From: Pseudoalteromonas carrageenovora IAM 12662
GTDB taxonomy: Bacteria; Pseudomonadota; Gammaproteobacteria; Enterobacterales; Alteromonadaceae
Direction of reading: 5' to 3'
Assembly: GCF_900239935.1 (NCBI RefSeq)
Contig: NZ_LT965929.1
Location: forward strand, 124,001-188,000
DNA length: 64,000 bases
Each line of letters starts with the position of its first letter. Position 1 is the first letter of the stretch. A program made the position numbers and the translations under genes. Of the stretch, positions 18,881-27,890 are shown one piece after another. The notes under the pieces are model-generated. The model searched no databases, was not told the origin of the DNA, and saw only the letters and a program-made list of their open reading frames with translations.

Positions 18881-18902
18881 ATAGCACCGATCAAATAAGA
18901 CT
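18858..18902 (+). promoter_or_regulatory. Hairpin spanning the arfA stop codon
   Basis: Bases 18858-18872 pair with 18888-18902 in a 15-bp stem with one mismatch. The 15-base loop contains the arfA TAA stop (18878-18880), and TTTT follows the stem. Cutting of such a stem by RNase III, as known for E. coli arfA, would remove the stop codon and make the mRNA a tmRNA substrate. It may also act as the arfA terminator. Confidence 0.75.
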
Positions 18903-18911
18903 TTTAACTGC

Positions 18912-19475
18912 CTACTTTTTGCCAAGCATGCGGGTAAGCGTGTTGTCTTTATCTATAACGTGATGTTTTATAGCGCCCACTATATGTAAGCCTAGCGCAA
19001 CTAATAGCGCATTAGCTGTTAAGCCGTGAACGGTTTTACCTAAATTTGACCAGCTTTCGCTAAATGGCATGTTTCTTTGCGGGTTTTCTGGGTTAGGATT
19101 ATGCGGAATAATTTCTAGCCCAAACAAGTCTACGCCATGCCCACCCATACCTGAGGTTATTAATCCTGAAATTGGCATTAATAACATGCTAATTATCAAT
19201 ACGTAGTGAATAACTTTAGCGAGTATCATTTCATACTCTGGATGAGTATTAGTGTGTTTTGGCCAGCCATTTATAATGCGCCACGTTACCCTTAATAAAG
19301 CAAAAGCAAAGAGTAATACTCCAAATGATTTATGCCAGCTCATAAGAAAAAACGCTTCAAAGTTTTCCATGTACAGCCCTGAGCCTAATAACCCAATAAT
19401 AAGTACCGCTACAATCCAATGTAGGCTGATTGTGGTTTTGCTCAGCGTGAGAGGTGTATCTTTTATAAGTTTCAT
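18912..19475 (-). CDS. Cytochrome b561 family protein
   Basis: A 187-residue integral membrane protein with four hydrophobic spans. Candidate heme ligands sit in the expected places: SLHWIVAV (span 1), MSWHKSFGVLLF (span 2), VIHYVLI (span 3) and LGLHIVGAIKHH (span 4). YdhU/CybB-type b561 proteins carry two b hemes and pass electrons between quinol and a periplasmic or other acceptor. The partner is not evident here. It converges with arfA, with only about 10 bases between that hairpin and its stop codon. Confidence 0.85.
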   Translation of the reverse strand: MKLIKDTPLTLSKTTISLHWIVAVLIIGLLGSGLYMENFEAFFLMSWHKSFGVLLFAFALLRVTWRIINGWPKHTNTHPEYEMILAKVIHYVLIISMLLMPISGLITSGMGGHGVDLFGLEIIPHNPNPENPQRNMPFSESWSNLGKTVHGLTANALLVALGLHIVGAIKHHVIDKDNTLTRMLGKK

Positions 19476-19677
19476 ACAGTCTATTCCTAACTTTAATACT
19501 TAAAAATTTTTAATATGTAGTTATACAATTGAACAAACTACATCAATGCAGTTAGCTTAATTTATAGAGGGTTAAAGTAGGGTTAACGAAAATTATTTTT
19601 TAAATTTAAAAGGATAAACCCGCAACGTGAAGTGAAAGTTGTAGGCGCGAAGCTTGCTCGCGCGCGATGCGCAGCAT

Positions 19678-20646
19678 CTAAAAATCTAGGCCGCTTTCTT
19701 TTAAATTATTTGCTATGGTTTGTGATGGGTTTTCGCCAAATAACTGAGTGTAGTCTTTAGTAAATTGCCCGGCATGCCAAAATCCCCAATTGGCTGCTAT
19801 GACTGAAATAGGCTTGGATTGACCAACCAATTTAAGCTCGCGCCTTACATTATTAAGGCGGGTTAAACGCAAAAACCTAAGCGGATTAATTCCTAATATA
19901 CTTTCGAAACTGTACTGCAAAGTACGTCTACTAACAAAAGTAAGCTCGCAAAGCTCAGTTATAGTAATTGTTTTTTGTGGGTTGGCTGCTACGTACTCTT
20001 TTACTTTATCGACCACTGCTTTACGGTGTTTGTAACTTGGGGCTATGTTTTGCTGGGGGTTATCGGCTTGCAATAAGTGTAGTGCTAGCATACTTAGCAT
20101 ATCTTGCTGAGACTCTGGTTTAAGCCCAAAGCCTTTACTTACAACCATACTGTTAATAATTTGCTTTGCAGTTTGCAGCGATGAGTCACTTACCGACAAA
20201 CGAGCAGATTGTGCAGATGATAGGTTTTTTATTGTTACGCCTTGTAACTGTGCCATGTACTCAATTGAATGCCAATCAATAACCAAACCGTAAATATCAA
20301 ATTGTTCAGGCGTAATTAGCTCAAAGTCGCTGTTACTTGTACGGCACATAAATTGATTACTCGCTACATCAAGGCCATTAATTTTACTTTGTTGTGATTG
20401 GCTCGGTATTCCAAGCCAAATAGAGTTAGGCGCTATGCTGCATTGTTGGCGAAGTGAGCGCTCGGTGTATTCTTTAAAAGCATGAATATCGCTGTAGTTA
20501 ACACCTTCTATACAGCCAAAAAAGCTGCCATCGCTTACTTGGTCGTACTTTTGTTGCCACTGAGTGAGGTTATGCGCTTGCTCGTCAATATCGTGCGTGT
20601 ATACCTTGCTCTTTTGTGGTGCGTTGTTGCTGCCTTGCTGCGCCAT
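19678..20646 (-). CDS. eutR: AraC-family regulator, probably of ethanolamine use
   Basis: A 322-residue transcription factor. The C-terminal two-helix AraC DNA-binding domain spans ~residues 210-315: ITELCELTFVSRRTLQYSFE, GINPLRFLRLTRLNNVRREL and ANWGFWHAGQFTKDYTQLFGENPSQ. The tryptophan-containing second helix-turn-helix is the form seen in EutR-type regulators. The N-terminal part would sense the inducer. It diverges from eutB, and known EutR proteins activate eut genes in response to ethanolamine with adenosylcobalamin. The symbol rests on position and resemblance and is less certain than the family. Confidence 0.8.
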   Translation of the reverse strand: MAQQGSNNAPQKSKVYTHDIDEQAHNLTQWQQKYDQVSDGSFFGCIEGVNYSDIHAFKEYTERSLRQQCSIAPNSIWLGIPSQSQQSKINGLDVASNQFMCRTSNSDFELITPEQFDIYGLVIDWHSIEYMAQLQGVTIKNLSSAQSARLSVSDSSLQTAKQIINSMVVSKGFGLKPESQQDMLSMLALHLLQADNPQQNIAPSYKHRKAVVDKVKEYVAANPQKTITITELCELTFVSRRTLQYSFESILGINPLRFLRLTRLNNVRRELKLVGQSKPISVIAANWGFWHAGQFTKDYTQLFGENPSQTIANNLKESGLDF

Positions 20647-20865
20647 ATAGGTGATGCTCTTTTAAAGTAAACATATTTTTATTTTAAGTTAGTGCCAAAT
20701 AAAGGCAGCAACTTACTGAAATAAAATAATAAAACGTGATTTGCCAAAATTCGATAGTCACTTGGTACAAATTAAGCTCCCTTGTGACAATTAAAAATTG
20801 ATTTATAGCTTATATAAGGCAAGACCTATACCAAGGTTTGTAATATTAGTTATGCGGAGTAAATC

Positions 20866-22269
20866 ATGGGGCATGCGTACAGTTATACGTTAGGAACACA
20901 TACTTATCAATTCAAGAGTTTAGCGCAGTTAATGGCTAAAGCTACGCCTCAGCGCTCGGGTGATAGGTTAGCGGGAGTTATTGCACAATCGGCGCAAGAA
21001 CGTGCCGTAGCACAAATGACCTTGGCCGAAGTACCGCTTAAAACATTTTTAAACGATGTACTTATTCCCTACGAACAAGACGAAATTACACGCTTAATAA
21101 TTGATGAGCACGATGCAAACGCATTTTCGCTTATATCGCACTTAACCGTGGGAGATTTTAGAAACTGGCTATTAAGTGATTATGCCACCCCTGCGGTTCT
21201 TGCAAGTGTAAGGCAAGCTATTACACCAGAAATGGCCGCTGCGGTGAGTAAAATAATGCGTAATCAGGATCTTATTTTAGTTGCTAAAAAATGCCACGTA
21301 AAAAGCGCATTTAGAAATACCATAGGTTTGCCAGGGCATTTATCTACGCGTTTGCAACCAAACCACCCAACTGATGACATAAATGGTATAGCCGCATGTA
21401 TGCTCGATGGGCTTTTATACGGCAATGGCGATGCGGTAATTGGCATTAATCCCGCAACCGATAACGTAGCGCAAGCCATTAAGCTTATGACGCTGATGGA
21501 TGATGTTATTCAAAAATACGAAATTCCGACACAAAGCTGCGTGCTTACCCATGTAACTAACACCATAGAGTGCATAGAAGCAGGCGCGCCGGTTGATTTA
21601 GTTTTTCAGTCTATAGGCGGTACAGAGGCTACAAATTCAAGCTTTGGTTTTAATTTAAATACGTTAGCAGAGGCGCAAGATGCTGCGCTTAGCTTAAAGC
21701 GAGGCACGGTTGGCAATAATGTAATGTATTTTGAAACCGGGCAAGGCAGCTCGCTTTCGGCAAATGCACACCATGGGCTTGATCAACAAACTTGTGAGGC
21801 GCGTGCTTATGCTTTGGCGCGTAAGTTTAACCCTTTATTAGTTAATACCGTTGTAGGGTTTATTGGCCCTGAGTACTTATTTGATGGCAAAGAAATTACC
21901 CGCGCAGGCCTTGAAGATCACTTTTGCGCCAAGCTTTTGGGCATACCTATGGGGTGCGATGTGTGTTACACCAACCACGCCGAAGCCGACCAAAACGATA
22001 TGGATAACTTACTTACGTTACTAGGTGTGGCGGGTTGCTCGTTTGTTATGGGAATTCCAGGTTCGGACGACATAATGCTTAACTACCAAACGACCTCATT
22101 TCATGATGCGCTCTATGTGCGCCGAGTTTTAGGCTCTCGCCCAGCTCCCGAGTTTGAAGCATGGCTAAGTAAGATGAAAATTATGGAAAATACCGCCGAG
22201 TCTATTTTATCAAGTACCTTACCAAGCGCATTTGCTAAGCCTTTAAAAGCTGTGCAAGGGGGGATGTGA
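20866..22269 (+). CDS. eutB: Ethanolamine ammonia-lyase, large subunit
   Basis: The 467-residue alpha subunit of the adenosylcobalamin-dependent enzyme that turns ethanolamine into acetaldehyde and ammonia. The length is close to the ~453 of E. coli. Strongly family-like stretches include TVGDFRNWLLSDY, LVAKKCHVKSAFRNTIGLPG, SIGGTEATNSSFGFNLNTL, MYFETGQGSSLSANAHHG and MGCDVCYTNHAEADQNDMD. It forms a translationally overlapped pair with eutC and is followed by a permease. No microcompartment shell genes are present, so the enzyme is probably free in the cytosol. Confidence 0.97.
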   Translation: MGHAYSYTLGTHTYQFKSLAQLMAKATPQRSGDRLAGVIAQSAQERAVAQMTLAEVPLKTFLNDVLIPYEQDEITRLIIDEHDANAFSLISHLTVGDFRNWLLSDYATPAVLASVRQAITPEMAAAVSKIMRNQDLILVAKKCHVKSAFRNTIGLPGHLSTRLQPNHPTDDINGIAACMLDGLLYGNGDAVIGINPATDNVAQAIKLMTLMDDVIQKYEIPTQSCVLTHVTNTIECIEAGAPVDLVFQSIGGTEATNSSFGFNLNTLAEAQDAALSLKRGTVGNNVMYFETGQGSSLSANAHHGLDQQTCEARAYALARKFNPLLVNTVVGFIGPEYLFDGKEITRAGLEDHFCAKLLGIPMGCDVCYTNHAEADQNDMDNLLTLLGVAGCSFVMGIPGSDDIMLNYQTTSFHDALYVRRVLGSRPAPEFEAWLSKMKIMENTAESILSSTLPSAFAKPLKAVQGGM

Positions 22270-23141
22270 TGAAAGCTGTTGAGCCTATAAAAACAAGCCA
22301 TCATATAAATAACGGTAAAGTGGTTGAAAACCCATGGAGCGATTTACGCCGCTTTACCGATGCCCGAATAGGCCTTGGCCGAGCGGGTATAAGTTTACCT
22401 ACAGCTGAAATGCTAGCGTTTCAGTTATCGCATGCTCAGGCGCGCGATGCGGTTAACTTTCCGTTAGATATTAACGAAATGACAAAAACACTCAGTGCTA
22501 TTGATGCGCTTAGCGGTGCAGATAAACCTTTGAGAGTGCAAAGCGAAGCTGTGGACCGTGTTACTTATTTACAACGCCCCGATTTAGGCCGAAAGCTAAA
22601 CCAAGCAGGGCGTACAACGCTTTTAAACACCATGCAAAGTAGGCAAAGCAGTACTCAGGCGCAGTACGATTTAGCCATTGTAGTGGTCGACGGGCTTTCG
22701 TCTTTAGCGGTACAAAAAAATGCTGCGCCGTTTATTAGCGAGCTGCTTAGCCAATTACATAGCAATTCAATGCCTTATAAATTAGCGCCTATAACGCTTG
22801 TAGAGCAAGGTCGCGTAGCGATTGGTGATGATATTGGCGAGCTGTTAAACGCACAAGTTGTAATGGTACTCATTGGTGAGCGCCCCGGGCTTAGTTCGCC
22901 CGACAGCCTAGGCCTTTATTTAACGTGGGAGCCAAAAACGGGGCTTAACGATGCGTGTCGTAATTGTATTTCTAATATTCGCCCTGCAGGGCTTAGTTAC
23001 TCTGAAGCCGCTCGAAGAGCTGTGTATTTGCTGCAAGAGGCTAAAAAGCTCGGGCTTACAGGGGTTAATTTAAAAGACAGAACACAAGACGATGTAATTG
23101 AGCACCAGGTTCAAACAACTAATTTTTTAATTGCACAATAA
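22269..23141 (+). CDS. eutC: Ethanolamine ammonia-lyase, small subunit
   Basis: The 290-residue beta subunit that completes the B12-binding site of EutBC. Recognisable stretches are PWSDLRRFTDARIGLGRAG near the start, then VVVDGLSSLAVQ, EQGRVAIGDDIGE, IGERPGLSSPDSLGLYLTWEP and NCISNIRPAGLSY. The ATG at 22269 overlaps the eutB TGA (TGATG), and a G-rich ribosome site lies just before. A GTG one codon earlier is an alternative. The overlap implies translational coupling and matched subunit amounts. Confidence 0.96.
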   Translation: MKAVEPIKTSHHINNGKVVENPWSDLRRFTDARIGLGRAGISLPTAEMLAFQLSHAQARDAVNFPLDINEMTKTLSAIDALSGADKPLRVQSEAVDRVTYLQRPDLGRKLNQAGRTTLLNTMQSRQSSTQAQYDLAIVVVDGLSSLAVQKNAAPFISELLSQLHSNSMPYKLAPITLVEQGRVAIGDDIGELLNAQVVMVLIGERPGLSSPDSLGLYLTWEPKTGLNDACRNCISNIRPAGLSYSEAARRAVYLLQEAKKLGLTGVNLKDRTQDDVIEHQVQTTNFLIAQ

Positions 23142-23161
23142 AACTATAAAAAGAGGTCAAA

Positions 23162-24565
23162 ATGTCTAATAACAATAAAGAGTATCTTGCACAAAGGCAG
23201 TTAAAAGGCGGCACCGCTGGCTGGCTATTACTTGCTGGTTTAGGTGTGTCGTATGTAATATCGGGAGATTTTGCTGGTTGGAACTTTGGTATAGCAGAAG
23301 CCGGATGGGGCGGCTTTGCAATTGCTGCCGTGTTAATGGCAATAATGTATTTAACGCTTGTGTTATCGCTTGCTGAAATGTCGGCTGCTATTCCTGCAGC
23401 CGGTGGTGGTTATAGTTTTGCGCGTCAAGCAATGGGGCCTGCTGGGGGATATTTAACGGGTCTTGCGGTATTAATTGAATACGCACTAGCACCCGCCGCT
23501 ATTGTTATATTTATTGGCTCAGCAGTTGAAGCTTTAACGGGTTTTAATGGCCCGTGGGTATATGCACTGTTTTATTTAGCGTTTGTGGGTATTCACTTAG
23601 CGGGTGTTGGCGAAGCCTTAAAAGTGATGATGGTGATCAGTGGCTTAGCAGTATTGGCTATTATTGCAACGGCTGTTGTGCTTGTTGCTAACTTTGACGC
23701 CTCAAACTTATTTGATGTAGCAGTAACCGACGCCGCAGGTGCAAGCGACTTTTTACCGCTTGGTTGGTATGGCGTGTGGGCTGCATTACCATTTGCTATG
23801 TGGCTATTTTTAGCTGTTGAAGGTGTGCCGTTGGCAGCCGAAGAAGCTAAAGACCCTGCCAAAGATGTACCTAAAGGCATTATTGGGGCTATGTTATTTT
23901 TACTGTTTACGGCATTACTGGTTGTTGTGTTGGTGCCTGGTGCTGGTGGTGCACAAGCTATGGGTTCAAGCGCTGTGCCGCTAGTAGATGCGCTTAATGT
24001 AACGGGTAATACAAGTTTAGCAACAGCCGTAAATATTTTAGGATTAGCAGGTTTGGTTGCATCGTTTTTCTCAATTATTTATGGCTATAGTCGCTTAGTA
24101 TTTGCACTTTCGCGTGCAGGCTATTTGCCGCGTTCGTTATCAATTACCACAGAGCGTAAAGTACCAGCGCGTGCGCTAATTGTACCTGCCATATTTGGTT
24201 TTGTTGTATCACTTAGCGGTGAGGGTGATTTAATACTGGCCATGGCGGTAGTAGGTGCAACGGTATCGTATGCATTAATGGCGCTTAGCCATATTATGTT
24301 ACGTATAAAGCAACCCGATTTAGTACGCCCTTATAAAACACCGGGCGGTATGATTACATCTGGCGTTGCATTGGTGTTATCGCTAATAGCATTAACGGGT
24401 GTATATGCGTTCGACCCTCGTGCATTTTTATACACCGTAGTGCTATTTTTTATTGGCGCAGCTTATTACTTTGGCTATAGCGCAAAGCATTTAGTTGCTA
24501 AAAGTGCAGATGAAGAGTTTGCAATGCTTGCCGACGCTGAAGCGGATTTAGCAGCTTCAAACTAA
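23162..24565 (+). CDS. eat: Ethanolamine permease, APC family
   Basis: A 467-residue carrier with about 12 transmembrane spans. The start region GTAGWLLLAGLGVSYVISGD contains the glycine-rich first helix of APC transporters. AAIPAAGGGYSFARQAMGP (~residue 80) and FLAVEGVPLAAEEAKDPAKD (~residue 220) are typical of Eat-type ethanolamine permeases. It imports ethanolamine for EutBC. The ATG follows AAGAGG and starts 20 bases after eutC, so it is the third gene of the operon. A gene for acetaldehyde oxidation, often next in line, is missing here. Confidence 0.9.
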   Translation: MSNNNKEYLAQRQLKGGTAGWLLLAGLGVSYVISGDFAGWNFGIAEAGWGGFAIAAVLMAIMYLTLVLSLAEMSAAIPAAGGGYSFARQAMGPAGGYLTGLAVLIEYALAPAAIVIFIGSAVEALTGFNGPWVYALFYLAFVGIHLAGVGEALKVMMVISGLAVLAIIATAVVLVANFDASNLFDVAVTDAAGASDFLPLGWYGVWAALPFAMWLFLAVEGVPLAAEEAKDPAKDVPKGIIGAMLFLLFTALLVVVLVPGAGGAQAMGSSAVPLVDALNVTGNTSLATAVNILGLAGLVASFFSIIYGYSRLVFALSRAGYLPRSLSITTERKVPARALIVPAIFGFVVSLSGEGDLILAMAVVGATVSYALMALSHIMLRIKQPDLVRPYKTPGGMITSGVALVLSLIALTGVYAFDPRAFLYTVVLFFIGAAYYFGYSAKHLVAKSADEEFAMLADAEADLAASN

Positions 24566-24594
24566 GTGGGTTAACGACGATATTTATAGGCAAT

Positions 24595-24627
24595 ACGAGC
24601 TATCGCTCGTCACGCCAGCAAGCTGCG
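24595..24627. repeat. Dispersed intergenic palindromic repeat, copy 2
   Basis: Palindromic ACGAGCTATCGCTCGT followed by CACGCCAGCAAGCT, nearly the same as the unit at 11703-11734. It lies just after the eat stop codon and could act as a hairpin at the operon end. Confidence 0.55.
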
Positions 24628-24742
24628 CGTCTACAGGTAATTTAACCGTTGTGTTAATTTTGGCGATAGGCGCAGAGTTTACTGGTGTGAGATACAAAGC
24701 ATCTAATTACTTAATTATATAACTTAAAAGTAGCACTATCAC

Positions 24743-26242
24743 TTACCCTAAACGTGTTACTTTTACTTTTATTTTACCTGCATTAGCGCCATAAAAGCGG
24801 CTTAAGTCGTTGGCAAATGGGCAAAACTCGCCCGACTTAGCTATTTTTATATCACCGCCACCAGCAATTTCAAACAGGTGTTCATCGTCTTGATTTATTG
24901 CACCTATTAAAGAAAACCATTGTGCGTGAGGAAGCCGCCTAAATGGCTCAAGTAATGCCATGGGTATTTCTTTTACACCTAACTGCACATTATCTCGATG
25001 CCAACCTAAAGAAGTGCACTTTATGCCATCATCGTACCAAAACTGGTCTGGGTAGGGTGTAAATCGATACGTAGCTCCTTGTTCGAGCATTAAGCCTGTG
25101 GTGTTGTATTGCTCTGAGGCAAATACCATTACATCTTGGCTTTGGTTAATACTAAGCACGCTCATATTTTGGTTTGCGAGTGCAATATGTGGGCTTAGCC
25201 CTACAAAGCTTAATGTTGTGCCATCGTTATAACTAATTTTGTAATGACGTTTTTTAAGAGACTCAGGGCGATAACTGGTGAGCTTATTTATACGCGCAGC
25301 CACACTTTGGTGAACTAATGGCTCAAGTTTGCTTGCTTCATTATCAATAAGTACATAGCACTCCCTATCAACCAATTTAAAAAAGGGGTTAAACCAAAAG
25401 TAATTTTGTTGATGGCTTAAAGCAAGTGGGTCGGGTATGACTGTTACATCATCTTGATCTACTAAATTACTCTCTGGCAGTAAGGCGTTGTAGTCAATGT
25501 CGTGACTCGTTAATAGCGATATATTAAGTGGCTGCTCAATTAACCACTCTAGTGCGTAACGCAAGCAAATATCAGCAAGGCCATCGCGATAATAACCACC
25601 ACCAATGTCGGAGTGTGCACCTGCAAACCAAAGTTCGGTAATATTATTTTGATGGTTCATTAAGGTGGGTTCAAACGCACGGCGTTTTTCATCAAGGGCA
25701 ACGCAGTGCAGCGCCTGTGAAATATTATTAGCAATAGTGTGGTTTTCAAAAATAACGTGTTCAGCGCCGCGAGTTGCTTTACTTACTTTTGATAAACCAA
25801 TAGAGGCCACGGTATCAAACACACATATATAAACGTTATTACTAATTAAAGGCTCTAGAATTTTTGCAAAACGCCTGGCAAGTGCGCCGCCTCGGCTAAA
25901 ACCACTAAGGAGTAGGGTATCGCCCATTTGGTAATGTGTTTTAAAATCACTCATAGCCTGATTTAAAATACTGGCAACATCGTCACCGCGCGGTGCTAAG
26001 GTTTGGTTTAAAATACGTTTTAAGCGGCTGCCTTTAGTGCCAATACCTTGGTAATAAAAACTAAGCTGATTTGTAAATGGAGTAGTGGGGGAGTCATCAA
26101 GCTTGCCGCCTAATAACAAGTGCAGCTTAAGAATATTAGAAATACTACTGTCTTCTTTAAAATGGTCTGAGCTAAATTGCTCTGCGTCGCGGGGCTCGCC
26201 CCCTGTACCATCAAAATTAAAAATCAGCGTTTTACCCGTCAT
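24743..26242 (-). CDS. DUF2235 (Tle1-like) alpha/beta hydrolase
   Basis: A 499-residue protein with the DUF2235 layout. The start is LIFNFDGTGGEPRD, the serine nucleophile elbow is LLSGFSRGGALARRFA (~residue 120), an acidic strand reads VFDTVASIG, and FAGAHSDIGGGYYRDGL (~residue 212) carries the histidine/aspartate region. This GFSRG form is shared with the Tle1 phospholipases delivered by type VI secretion, and with housekeeping DUF2235 proteins. The C-terminal ~200 residues are beta-rich and unassigned. No VgrG, PAAR or immunity gene is adjacent and no signal peptide is seen. A lipid-hydrolysing activity is inferred only. Confidence 0.8.
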   Translation of the reverse strand: MTGKTLIFNFDGTGGEPRDAEQFSSDHFKEDSSISNILKLHLLLGGKLDDSPTTPFTNQLSFYYQGIGTKGSRLKRILNQTLAPRGDDVASILNQAMSDFKTHYQMGDTLLLSGFSRGGALARRFAKILEPLISNNVYICVFDTVASIGLSKVSKATRGAEHVIFENHTIANNISQALHCVALDEKRRAFEPTLMNHQNNITELWFAGAHSDIGGGYYRDGLADICLRYALEWLIEQPLNISLLTSHDIDYNALLPESNLVDQDDVTVIPDPLALSHQQNYFWFNPFFKLVDRECYVLIDNEASKLEPLVHQSVAARINKLTSYRPESLKKRHYKISYNDGTTLSFVGLSPHIALANQNMSVLSINQSQDVMVFASEQYNTTGLMLEQGATYRFTPYPDQFWYDDGIKCTSLGWHRDNVQLGVKEIPMALLEPFRRLPHAQWFSLIGAINQDDEHLFEIAGGGDIKIAKSGEFCPFANDLSRFYGANAGKIKVKVTRLG

Positions 26243-26302
26243 AGCGTCATTCCTTCAGTAGATTTTGGTAAAAATACACATCCAATGTTAAATATTAAAG
26301 AC

Positions 26303-26331
26303 AGCAGCGATAAATAATTATTATCGCTGCT
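26303..26331. terminator. Hairpin downstream of ndh
   Basis: A perfect 11-bp stem (AGCAGCGATAA with TTATCGCTGCT) around a 7-base AT loop, ten bases after the ndh stop on the minus strand. The U run after it is broken, so termination strength is uncertain. Confidence 0.55.
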
Positions 26332-26341
26332 TACTCTATTT

Positions 26342-27646
26342 TTAATGCAATTTCATTTTAGGGCGTACTACGCGTAGTACTTTTTCGCTTATCCATAATG
26401 CAAAGGTTTTTGCGCTGCCGTGTATGGCGCGCTGGTGCATGCGATACAGTGATATATACATAAAGCGAGCAATTTTACCTTCTATAAAAAAGGTGTTGCT
26501 GGTTAAGTTACCCATTAAATTACCTACTGTGCTGTAGCGCGATAAGTTAACGAGTGAGCCATGGTCGCTATATTTAAAGCCGCATAGTGGCTGTTGTTTT
26601 AAAGTGGCAATGAGGTTTTTTTCTACGCATAGTGCCATTTGATGAGCCGATTGTGCGCGTGGCGGTACAAGTTTTCCGTCTTCTTGGGTGAAGGCGCAAC
26701 AATCGCCAAGTACAAAAATGCTCTCATCTACGGTGCTTTGTAAAAACTCGTTAACCTTAATTTGGTTGCTACGGGTAAGATCAAAAACACCTAAGTCTTT
26801 AATAAAATCTGGCGCTTTTACGCCTGCGGCCCATACCATTATATCGGCATCTATGTGTTCTTCATCTTTTGTTATAAAACCTTGCTCGGTGGCTTCTTTT
26901 ACCTGTGTTTGCTCTCGCACGTTTACACCCAATTTTAACAGCTCACGTTTAGCGCTTACGGCAATTCGCTCGGGCAGGGCGGGTAAAATACGAGGGCCCG
27001 CTTCAATTAGGTGTATATGTAAACGCTTAGACGACATGTTTGTAAGGCCGTAAAGTTTAAGTAATTCAGATACATGGTACAGCTCAGCTGAAAGCTCAAC
27101 GCCGGTTGCGCCGCCGCCTACAATGGCAATATTTAACGATTGCTGTTGGTTATCGTCTTGGTGTAGGCGGGTAAAGCTGTCGAGCAGTGAATGCTGAAAA
27201 CGCTCTGCTTGCTGGTTTGAGTCTAAAAAGTAGCAATGATCTTTTATGCCTGGCGTATTAAAGTCGTTACTTACACTGCCTATGGCAATAACAAGGTGAT
27301 CGTAGCGTACGGTGCGCTTTGGTAAAATGGTGTGGCCTAGCTCATCGAGGTGCGGCGCAAGGGTGATAGTTTTATTGCTTTGATCAATATTACAAAACGT
27401 ACCAAGCTGAAAATTATAATGGTGTTTTGCAGCGTGGGCTGAATACACAACGCCATCTAAATCGGGGTCAATAGAGCCTGTCGCTACTTCGTGAAGTAAC
27501 GGCTTCCATATGTGAGTACGGTTTTTGTCTATTAGTAGAATTTCTGCTTGTTTTTTCTTTCCTAGTTTATGCCCTAATTGTGTTGCTAGCTCTAATCCAC
27601 CAGCGCCACCGCCAATAACGACGATTTTAGGTTTAGTAATACTCAT
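26342..27646 (-). CDS. ndh: NADH dehydrogenase, type II
   Basis: A 434-residue single-subunit FAD enzyme, the same length as E. coli Ndh, which oxidises NADH and reduces quinone at the inner membrane without pumping protons. The FAD-binding Rossmann motif is IVVIGGGAGGLELATQLG (residues ~7-24). The NADH-binding motif is IAIVGGGATGVELSAEL (~residue 172), and the second FAD contact is VFVLGDCCAF (~residue 310). The C-terminal amphipathic helices that hold it to the membrane are present (ARFMYISLYRMHQRAIHG). ATG 27646 follows GAGGG with a good spacing and is chosen over an upstream in-frame start. Confidence 0.93.
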   Translation of the reverse strand: MSITKPKIVVIGGGAGGLELATQLGHKLGKKKQAEILLIDKNRTHIWKPLLHEVATGSIDPDLDGVVYSAHAAKHHYNFQLGTFCNIDQSNKTITLAPHLDELGHTILPKRTVRYDHLVIAIGSVSNDFNTPGIKDHCYFLDSNQQAERFQHSLLDSFTRLHQDDNQQQSLNIAIVGGGATGVELSAELYHVSELLKLYGLTNMSSKRLHIHLIEAGPRILPALPERIAVSAKRELLKLGVNVREQTQVKEATEQGFITKDEEHIDADIMVWAAGVKAPDFIKDLGVFDLTRSNQIKVNEFLQSTVDESIFVLGDCCAFTQEDGKLVPPRAQSAHQMALCVEKNLIATLKQQPLCGFKYSDHGSLVNLSRYSTVGNLMGNLTSNTFFIEGKIARFMYISLYRMHQRAIHGSAKTFALWISEKVLRVVRPKMKLH

Positions 27647-27890
27647 AACGTTGCCCTCAAAAAATAATATACCCAAATAATCTGTATTATTTTTAGTATT
27701 TTGAGGTCACTTGGGTATAGAAAAAGTTATTTTTGGCAAACGCGACTATTTATTTTTGCGCTATTAGTTTGCGCCTAAATAAAGGATATGTCAGCAAAAA
27801 ATGCTGAATAAAGGCATATAAGTTATACTCACTTTCTTATCGTTTAGCTGTGCAGTTAAATTGCTGTTAAAAACACCGAAAAGGACATTT

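Noticed and set aside
20647..20865. Cobalamin riboswitch upstream of eutB
   Set aside because: The spacer is about 220 bases, AT-rich, and I see no B12-box or the expected stem pattern.
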